Shown: positions 1 to 4,851 of the stretch, one piece after another
Numbering within the stretch: position 1 is the stretch's first letter
Layout of the letters: every line of letters begins with the position of its first letter
DNA from: JAAZLA01 sp964560975
GTDB taxonomy: Bacteria > Spirochaetota > Spirochaetia > Treponematales > Treponemataceae
NCBI GenBank assembly: GCA_964560975.1
Contig: CAZLNE010000085.1
Location: forward strand, 1-9,394
Direction of reading: 5' to 3'
Length of the DNA: 9,394 nucleotides
Program-made: the position numbers and the translations under genes
The notes under the pieces: model-generated
Database searches by the model: none
What the model was told of the DNA's origin: nothing
The model's input: only the letters and a program-made list of their open reading frames with translations

Positions 1-3
1 AAA

Positions 4-405
4 ATGAAAAACTCAAAAGTATTTATACCGCAAGTTTTAATTCTTACCTTTTTTTTATTTTCATGATAGCATTAACACTTTTTTCATTACCTTATGTTCA
101 AAAGTTTTCTGATAAAGAATTTCTTGTACATGCAAAACTGTTTGTTTCAGAACGCGGATTTATGGCATGGGCTTTTGTGCTTCTTGCTCAAATGGTGCAG
201 GTTGTTATAGCCTTTATTCCTGGAGAACCTTTTGAAATAGTATCGGGTGTTTTGTATGGAACAATCGGCGGTTTGGGCACCTGCCTGCTTGGTTGTGCCC
301 TTGCATCCTCCTTTATTTTTTTTCCTTATACAGGTTATAATTGGGTGGAAATATTCCTCATACTTTACAGAAGAAAAAACCCCGTTAAACAGTAAGGTCT
401 CTTAA
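4..405 (+). pseudogene. Broken VTT-domain (TVP38/TMEM64, DedA-like) membrane protein gene
   Basis: The VTT family comprises inner-membrane proteins thought to act in lipid or solute movement; the exact substrate here is unknown. The middle frame (63-395) holds the family hallmark, FIPGEPFEIVSGVLYG followed by a glycine-rich hydrophobic stretch. The ends lie in a different frame. From ATG 4 a 20-codon frame encodes a basic start and a membrane segment and stops at 64-66; adding one T to the T8 run at 49-56 joins it smoothly to the middle part. At a second T8 run (316-323), removing one T gives the expected family continuation (FLIQVIIGWKY...FTEEK), which then stops at 403-405. Family members usually exceed 200 residues and carry a later PGTPKD-like motif, which is absent. 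I read this as a decayed, 3'-truncated gene. Homopolymer sequencing errors or slippage could explain the two shifts but not the missing C-terminal half. The upstream promoter lies outside the window. Confidence 0.7.
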
Positions 406-471
406 AAATAATGTCAATATAGCTTGCCCGTATTCAGAGAAAATAAAGCATTTTTTATATAGTAAAAAAAA

Positions 472-873
472 TCAGGGAAGCTTAGTATATATATCGACTC
501 CATCCAGTAAAATAGTGTCGCCTATGATTTCACCCTTATGTGAGCTGCCGTCATCCTGTGTAAAGGTTATTATGTTTCCTTTTACATAAACAGATGCCGT
601 ATTAGGGTCTGTATCTATGGCATTTCCCATCCTCATATAATATACAGCCCTGCCGTTATCAATTGAAATGCACCTCCAGGCGGTAAAGTCTCCAATTTGC
701 GTTTCATATTCCCAAATAGTGCCGTTGAGAAATTCAATATCATCACTTGGTTCCCGTGTTTCTATGCCTTGTACTGTTTCTGTTTCAGTGTTTTCTGTTC
801 CCTGGGAGACGCAGGACATGAAAATTAGCAATGCTGTTACGGCAAAAAAAACAATGTAGTTTTTACGTTTCAT
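472..873 (-). CDS. Small putative lipoprotein of unknown function (133 aa)
   Basis: I do not recognise a named family. The N-terminus is a lipoprotein signal: MKRKN, a hydrophobic core at about residues 7-19, then FMSC with the lipidated cysteine at 21, a loose lipobox of the kind seen in spirochaetes. A polar, Thr/Glu-rich tether (about 22-46) follows. The rest is a compact domain of about 85 residues rich in predicted beta strands, with NGTIWEYETQ near 50 and a VYVKGNIITFTQDDGSSHKG hairpin-like segment, which suggests a small beta-barrel or lipocalin-like fold (inference only). The start is supported by AGGAG at 880-884, six bases before ATG. It is divergent from the hydrolase lipoprotein gene and convergent with the broken VTT gene. 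Expected location is the periplasmic or outer-membrane face. There is no clear terminator in the 76-base gap downstream. Confidence 0.8.
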   Translation of the reverse strand: MKRKNYIVFFAVTALLIFMSCVSQGTENTETETVQGIETREPSDDIEFLNGTIWEYETQIGDFTAWRCISIDNGRAVYYMRMGNAIDTDPNTASVYVKGNIITFTQDDGSSHKGEIIGDTILLDGVDIYTKLP

Positions 874-916
874 TAAATACTCCTATAAATATGGTTAATA
901 CTCAGACCTTTGTAAT

Positions 917-944
917 ACTATAACACAGATTGATACAATACCAA
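917..944 (-). promoter_or_regulatory. Candidate sigma-70 promoter of the small lipoprotein gene
   Basis: Read on the minus strand, TTGGTA (939-944) and TATAGT (917-922) are separated by 16 bases. The -10 has one mismatch and the -35 two mismatches to consensus. Transcription would begin about 35-40 bases before the start codon, upstream of the AGGAG ribosome-binding site. In sequence this AT-rich, chance matches are common. Confidence 0.35.
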
Positions 945-997
945 ATAATAGTAAATAAAAGACATAAAAATGTTATGACGCTTCCCCTATTTCTGCT

Positions 998-1018
998 TTT
1001 TATATATAATATATAAAA
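998..1018 (+). promoter_or_regulatory. AT-only palindrome containing a perfect -10 box, upstream of the hydrolase gene
   Basis: The 10-base arms TTTTATATAT (998-1007) and ATATATAAAA (1009-1018) are perfect inverted repeats around one centre base. TATAAT at 1005-1010 is a perfect -10 hexamer, placed about 38 bases before the hydrolase start. There is no good -35 at 16-18 bases (the 17-base position reads TTCCCC), so the promoter is weak, activator-dependent, or a chance product of A/T composition. The palindrome could act as an operator. Confidence 0.3.
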
Positions 1019-1047
1019 TTTTATCTTCATAGGAATAAAAAAAGTAT

Positions 1048-2043
1048 ATGAACAGCCCGGAGAGACCTCGTTCTTTACTCTTTCTTGTATATATCGTACT
1101 CATTTCCCTTTTATGTATATCATGTGCGTCTTCAAGACTTGCGCTGCTCGAAGAGGATCTACAAAAAAACTATATCTTAAACGAACCCTTTTCAAATTCT
1201 CAGTATGTATATTGCAGCGGAGCAAAAATTCATGTAAGACAGTGGGATGCCTCTGCAAATACTGCCTGTAAGGGTATTGTGTTCCTTATTCCGGGAGCCA
1301 CTGGTTCCACAGAAAACTGGCGGTATCTTGTTCCTGTTTTCCGCTCTTACGGGTGGAAGGTTATCAGTGTAGATTTTCCTCCCTTTGGGTTTTCAGGTGA
1401 AGTTCAGGAAGATTCTAAACGGTTTGACCCTTTAAAAGAAGATACTTATTCCCGCTCAGTGCTCATGTGGGAGGTATTTGATACCCTGTATCCCTCGTTT
1501 GGCGGAAGCCTTATTCTCGGCGGTCATTCTCACGGCGGGAGAATTGCCTGTGCTATGGCTATAGAGCGGCCTCATGACGTCGAACAGCTTTTACTCTTTG
1601 CACCAGCACTGTACGGTGTTTCAACTATACCGGGTATATATAAGTATGAACCTTACCGTTCTTTTGCTCAGATGGAATCACGGTGGCTTTTAGAACAATT
1701 TTCTGCCGTAAATTATGTCATGAGGGAAGTATATGGAAGGCCTGTAACAGAGAAAGAATTCAATACTAACTGGGCTCCGTTCACACGGAAAGGTGCAAAG
1801 GATGCTGCTGTTGAGTGGCTTACTGCTTCAGTTGACCCTTATCCTCTTCCGCTCGAAAAAGTTACTGTACCTGTACTCATGTTCTGGTCAAAGAATGATA
1901 AAATTGTACCAAATAAAGGAAATAAATTAGCAAAGACACTTCCCAATTCCCGGTATATTGCAATAAAGGGTTCAAGTCACTGCATCATAGAAACTGATAC
2001 AAGCACCATCATTCCTCATCTCATTCCGCTTCTTTCACCCTGA
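1048..2043 (+). CDS. Alpha/beta-hydrolase fold lipoprotein (probable esterase/lipase)
   Basis: Predicted membrane-anchored serine hydrolase acting outside the cytoplasm; the substrate is unknown, with an ester or acyl lipid the usual guess for the family. The signal peptide (residues 1-25) ends at LLCISC with lipidated Cys26. The hydrolase core starts near residue 76 with the strand and oxyanion loop VFLIPGATGSTENW. The nucleophile elbow GGHSHGG gives Ser161, SKNDKIVP gives the acid Asp284, and GSSHCI gives the base His311. So the full Ser-Asp-His triad is visible in canonical order and the enzyme should be active. A cap region lies at about 190-265. The only in-frame start gives the signal peptide, though the ribosome-binding site is poor (AGGA at 1031-1034, 13 bases from ATG). 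It is divergent from the small lipoprotein gene and followed by ychF after 131 bases with no obvious terminator. A non-hydrolytic role such as haloperoxidase-like cannot be excluded. Confidence 0.88.
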   Translation: MNSPERPRSLLFLVYIVLISLLCISCASSRLALLEEDLQKNYILNEPFSNSQYVYCSGAKIHVRQWDASANTACKGIVFLIPGATGSTENWRYLVPVFRSYGWKVISVDFPPFGFSGEVQEDSKRFDPLKEDTYSRSVLMWEVFDTLYPSFGGSLILGGHSHGGRIACAMAIERPHDVEQLLLFAPALYGVSTIPGIYKYEPYRSFAQMESRWLLEQFSAVNYVMREVYGRPVTEKEFNTNWAPFTRKGAKDAAVEWLTASVDPYPLPLEKVTVPVLMFWSKNDKIVPNKGNKLAKTLPNSRYIAIKGSSHCIIETDTSTIIPHLIPLLSP

Positions 2044-2119
2044 TATTGGATCTGTCTATTTAAGTTTCATCCTTCGAATTCTGGCGTTTGTCAGCATCCC
2101 CTTTCTAAAAAAAAGCATT

Positions 2120-2167
2120 TATAGTATAGTTAGTGTTCCGGTTTCCGGATTAATACATATGTAAGGA
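2120..2167 (+). promoter_or_regulatory. ychF leader region: overlapping -10-like boxes, small hairpin, palindrome and RBS
   Basis: Two overlapping TATAGT boxes occupy 2120-2130, without a convincing -35. Next come a tight inverted repeat TCCGG-TTT-CCGGA (2137-2149) and a perfect 10-base palindrome TACATATGTA (2154-2163). The palindrome contains a minimal AUG-UAA pair (2159-2164) and abuts the ribosome-binding site AAGGA (2163-2167), seven bases before the ychF ATG. A promoter is plausible because no gene-like signal links ychF to the hydrolase upstream, but the exact start is not determined. Confidence 0.3.
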
Positions 2168-2174
2168 ATGTAGT

Positions 2175-3284
2175 ATGGCAATAAATTGCGGTATTGTAGG
2201 TTTACCAAACGTTGGAAAATCAACTATCTTTTCGGCTCTTACCTCGGCTCCGGCAGAGGCGGCAAATTATCCATTTTGCACAATAAATCCGAATATCGGT
2301 ATTGTGAATGTTCCTGATTCCAGGCTCGATTTTTTAACCCAAAAATTTCAGCCAAAAAAAACAGTTCCTGCTGCAGTTGAATTTGTTGATATTGCAGGTC
2401 TTGTAAAGGGCGCCTCAAAAGGTGAGGGCCTGGGAAATCAGTTTTTAGGTCATATCCGTGAAGTTGGTGTTATAGCTCAGGTTGTACGCTGCTTTGACAA
2501 CACTGATATTATCCATGTTAATAATAGGATTGACCCTGCGGACGATATGTTAACCATAAACATGGAGCTTGCATTTGCAGATTTGGATACTGTTAATAAA
2601 CGTATTGATAAAGCCGTTCGATCCAGTAGGGTTATGGGTAAAGACGAGCAAAAAAAAGCCGCGGTAGTATTGACTGCACTCGAAAAAATAAAACCGCTTC
2701 TTGAAAACGGCGAGAGCGCACGAAAGGCCTCCTTGACCGAAGAAGAAAAAGAGGCAATTTATGACTGCCATCTAATTACTATGAAGCCTCAAATGTATGT
2801 GTGCAATGTTGATGAAGACGGCATAAAAAACGGTAATAAGTATATCAATATTGTTAAAGAAATTGCAAAGACCGAGCAGTCTGATGTTGTTGTTATCTGT
2901 GGTAAATTCGAGGCAGAACTTGCAGACATGGAAACCGAGGAAGAAAAACTAGAGTTCCTCTCGGAACTTGGCTTAAAGGAATCAGGACTTGCTGTTCTTG
3001 CCCGTGCCGCCTACCATCTTATGGGATTGCGTACTTTTTTTACTGCAGGTCAGGATGAATGCCGCGCTTGGACTATTCACAACGGGGACACAGCTCCGAA
3101 GGCTGCGGGTGTAATTCATACCGATTTTGAAAAAGGCTTTATTAAAGCAGAAGTGTATGCATTTGATGATTTAGTCAAATACGGCTCTGAGGCAGACATA
3201 AAGGCAGCTGGAAAATATCGTGTAGAAGGAAAAGAATACATCATGCAGGATGGTGATGTCGTATTTTTTAAATTTAATGTGTAA
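2175..3284 (+). CDS. ychF: Ribosome-binding ATPase YchF (Obg family)
   Basis: Cytoplasmic P-loop NTPase of the TRAFAC/Obg group that binds the ribosome and, in family members tested, prefers ATP to GTP; it is linked to translation and stress responses. The visible length of 369 residues matches the family (about 363-370). The G1 loop is GLPNVGKST (9-17), the switch region includes NYPFCTINPN (31-40), and G3 is DIAGLVKGASKGEGLGNQF (72-90), where the hydrophobic residue after DxxG replaces the Ras glutamine. The G4 position reads NVDE (211-214), the non-NKxD form expected for ATP preference. A helical coiled-coil segment spans about 130-200. The TGS domain occupies the C-terminus (about 286-369), with TFFTAGQDECRAW and the ending DVVFFKFNV. 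The start is supported by AAGGA seven bases upstream. It appears complete and intact. A terminator-like hairpin follows about 30 bases after the stop. Confidence 0.97.
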   Translation: MAINCGIVGLPNVGKSTIFSALTSAPAEAANYPFCTINPNIGIVNVPDSRLDFLTQKFQPKKTVPAAVEFVDIAGLVKGASKGEGLGNQFLGHIREVGVIAQVVRCFDNTDIIHVNNRIDPADDMLTINMELAFADLDTVNKRIDKAVRSSRVMGKDEQKKAAVVLTALEKIKPLLENGESARKASLTEEEKEAIYDCHLITMKPQMYVCNVDEDGIKNGNKYINIVKEIAKTEQSDVVVICGKFEAELADMETEEEKLEFLSELGLKESGLAVLARAAYHLMGLRTFFTAGQDECRAWTIHNGDTAPKAAGVIHTDFEKGFIKAEVYAFDDLVKYGSEADIKAAGKYRVEGKEYIMQDGDVVFFKFNV

Positions 3285-3311
3285 TTTTTTTCAAAAAAGC
3301 GCATAAAGCAT

Positions 3312-3366
3312 AAGACCTTCGTCTATAACTAAGTATGAATCTTACTTATGTTGACGGAGGTTTTTT
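3312..3366 (+). terminator. Long hairpin plus U6 between ychF and the EEP lipoprotein gene, burying the next gene's RBS
   Basis: The outer stem pairs 3312-3323 with 3353-3364: 12 base pairs, including two G-U pairs. The inner stems are AAC (3327-3329) with GTT (3350-3352), and TAAGTA (3330-3335) with TACTTA (3343-3348), around a 7-base loop. Small bulges sit at 3324-3326 and 3349. A T6 tract (3361-3366) follows the G-rich arm, so this fits an intrinsic terminator for ychF. The same 3' arm contains ACGGAGG (3354-3360), the Shine-Dalgarno of the gene starting at 3367, so read-through RNA would have its ribosome site paired. TATAAC (3324-3329) inside the 5' arm could serve as a -10 for a transcript lacking that arm, but no good -35 is seen. 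Confidence 0.6.
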
Positions 3367-4383
3367 ATGTACAAACGTATCCATTCCTTATTATTTGGTA
3401 TGGTAACTTTTTTATGCTTACTGTCTTTCTTTTTTTCATGTTCATCTAATTTTCTTCCGCTGTCGGATAATCATACAATAAAAATTACTACTTACAACGT
3501 ACAGACTTTTTTTGACGCTGTACCAGCCGGTTCAGAATACGCTGATTTTAAGGGTGCTAAGACCGCATGGACTGAGGAAAAGTATAAAGCGAGAATAAAG
3601 CGTCTTTGTTCATTGATCGACACAATAGATTCAGATATCTTTGTGTTTCAGGAAATAGAAAATGCTCTTGTCCTGCAGGATATCTGTAATAATTTGAAAT
3701 TACAATCAAATGCAGCACGAGCGTATTTTTATGCAGTGTTTGTCCCTTCAAAAAATGGGGTTTTAGGTTGTGCGGTCCTTTCCCGTTTTCCCATTCATTC
3801 ATGTACATCTCATCAAGTAGATTACCGTCATCTTAGTGTATCTCCGCCCGATATGCGGCCTTTATTGGAGGTTACTGTGGACTGTGGTTTTTCCTCTCCT
3901 GTCACAATTTTTGCCGGACATTGGAAATCAAAGGCAGACAGCGGCAGTTTAAGCGATTTTTGGCGCTTAACTCAGGAACGTGTTCTGTCATCACGTATTT
4001 TGCAGCAGACGAATAATCTCTACATCTTTTGCGGTGACTGTAACAAGGATATTACGGAGTTTACATTTGATAATGAACAGGTTTTACTGGGAAAGACTGA
4101 AATATCAGTTTTTCCAAAAAATGGCTTTTATGCAAAGGCTGTTTCTCCGTGGCTTCTTTCTGACTATGAGGCTTTACAAGGGTCATATTATTATCAGAAG
4201 AGGTGGGAAAAAATAGATCACTTTTTTATAGGATCAGACTTCACTATAGAGTCGTTTTCTGTAGAAAATACAGGTGATCATGTAAATACTGAGCGTATTC
4301 CCGTTCGCTATACTGTTTGGAATGGAGAAGGATATTCGGATCATCTGCCGCTAACCTGTATTTTGAGCGAGAAAAAGAATTAA
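3367..4383 (+). CDS. Endonuclease/exonuclease/phosphatase (EEP) family lipoprotein
   Basis: Predicted metal-dependent phosphoesterase of the DNase I-like fold, anchored by a lipid at the cell envelope. The substrate may be nucleic acid, a phospholipid or an inositol phosphate; the sequence does not decide. The signal peptide ends at FFFSC with lipidated Cys25. EEP motifs appear in order: TYNVQTFFD (Asn44), FQEIEN (metal-binding Glu96), FAGHWKSK (His185), GDCNKD (Asp224, Asn226; the family's GDFN), KIDHFF (Asp284, His285) and SDHLPL (Asp325, catalytic His326). All key residues are present, so activity is expected. Length (338) fits a single-domain family member plus signal. The start is fixed by ACGGAGG six bases upstream, which is itself locked in a hairpin. 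The next gene, trxA, starts 95 bases downstream with no terminator seen between them, so read-through into trxA is possible. A DNase-like extracellular nuclease is my preferred guess, at low certainty. Confidence 0.88.
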   Translation: MYKRIHSLLFGMVTFLCLLSFFFSCSSNFLPLSDNHTIKITTYNVQTFFDAVPAGSEYADFKGAKTAWTEEKYKARIKRLCSLIDTIDSDIFVFQEIENALVLQDICNNLKLQSNAARAYFYAVFVPSKNGVLGCAVLSRFPIHSCTSHQVDYRHLSVSPPDMRPLLEVTVDCGFSSPVTIFAGHWKSKADSGSLSDFWRLTQERVLSSRILQQTNNLYIFCGDCNKDITEFTFDNEQVLLGKTEISVFPKNGFYAKAVSPWLLSDYEALQGSYYYQKRWEKIDHFFIGSDFTIESFSVENTGDHVNTERIPVRYTVWNGEGYSDHLPLTCILSEKKN

Positions 4384-4391
4384 TTGTAACT

Positions 4392-4432
4392 TTCTCACGG
4401 TACAGATTTTCATTTATAGTGTATATTATACA
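4392..4432 (+). promoter_or_regulatory. Candidate trxA promoter with adjacent palindrome
   Basis: TTCTCA (4392-4397) and TATAGT (4415-4420) are spaced by 17 bases, with two and one mismatches to the sigma-70 consensus. A perfect inverted repeat TGTATA-T-TATACA (4420-4432) overlaps the expected transcription start and could be an operator, though A/T composition makes chance possible. The leader to the trxA start would be about 50 bases. Confidence 0.4.
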
Positions 4433-4478
4433 TATAAGAAGAGCATTCATGCTTAAAGTACTATTAAGGAGGCTTATC

Positions 4479-4787
4479 ATGGCAGCAATAACAATAACTA
4501 AAGACAATTTTGAGAGTGAAGTATTAAAATCGGATAAACCGGTATTAGTGGATTTTTGGGCTCCTTGGTGCGGCCCCTGCCGTATGGTTTCTCCTATTGT
4601 AGATGAAATAGCAGATGAAGTAAAAACTGCAAAAGTGTGCAAAATTAATGTAGATGAGCAGGAAGAACTTGCCATGCAGTATGGAGTTATGAGTATTCCG
4701 ACACTTATAGTGTTTAAAAACGGCAAAGTAGATAAACAAGCTGTAGGCGGAAGGCCAAAGACAGATATTATTGCAATGCTTAAATAA
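4479..4787 (+). CDS. trxA: Thioredoxin
   Basis: Small cytoplasmic dithiol-disulfide oxidoreductase that reduces protein disulfides, for example in ribonucleotide reductase and peroxidases, and is itself reduced by thioredoxin reductase (not in this window). The product is 102 residues, close to the usual length of about 105. Visible features are the buried acid Asp25 in VDFWA, the active site WCGPC (Cys31, Cys34), the cis-proline loop SIPT (Pro74), and the FKNGK turn with a following VGGRPK. One additional cysteine (Cys54) sits in the VCKINVDE strand. The frame is open further upstream to an ATG at 4317, but that start overlaps the previous gene. ATG 4479 has a near-perfect AAGGAGG (4466-4472) six bases away and gives the standard N-terminus. 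A strong terminator follows. The gene converges with the sensor kinase on the other strand. Confidence 0.97.
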   Translation: MAAITITKDNFESEVLKSDKPVLVDFWAPWCGPCRMVSPIVDEIADEVKTAKVCKINVDEQEELAMQYGVMSIPTLIVFKNGKVDKQAVGGRPKTDIIAMLK

Positions 4788-4799
4788 ATCAGTTTGTGA

Positions 4800-4851
4800 G
4801 CATGCCTTATAAGACTTTACGTTAAACTAAGGTCTATAAGGCATGTTTTTT
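4800..4851 (+). terminator. Intrinsic terminator of trxA
   Basis: CATGCCTTATA (4801-4811) pairs with TATAAGGCATG (4835-4845). After a bulged A at 4812 the stem continues as GAC/GTC (4813-4815 with 4832-4834) and three weaker pairs. T6 (4846-4851) follows. The U-tract is only on the plus strand side, so it terminates trxA. The last two T's overlap the stop codon of the convergent kinase gene. Confidence 0.9.

Noticed and set aside
421..482. Possible terminator between the broken VTT gene and the small lipoprotein gene (AGCTT-G-CCC pairing with GGGAAGCT)
   Set aside because: The arms are only eight pairs with a bulge and a 45-base loop, and no U-tract follows at the right place on either strand.
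2044..2130. Terminator after the alpha/beta hydrolase gene
   Set aside because: No stem of useful length followed by a T-tract is visible; the A8 run near 2107-2114 is on the wrong strand for plus-strand termination and lacks a stem.
4317..4478. N-terminal extension of thioredoxin from the upstream in-frame ATG at 4317
   Set aside because: It overlaps the end of the EEP gene, has no ribosome site and adds sequence foreign to thioredoxins; ATG 4479 has AAGGAGG at ideal spacing and gives the family's normal length.
4244..4726. Minus-strand open frame across the end of the EEP gene and trxA
   Set aside because: It is antisense to two clearly conserved proteins, has no recognisable domain and covers the trxA ribosome site; a shadow frame.
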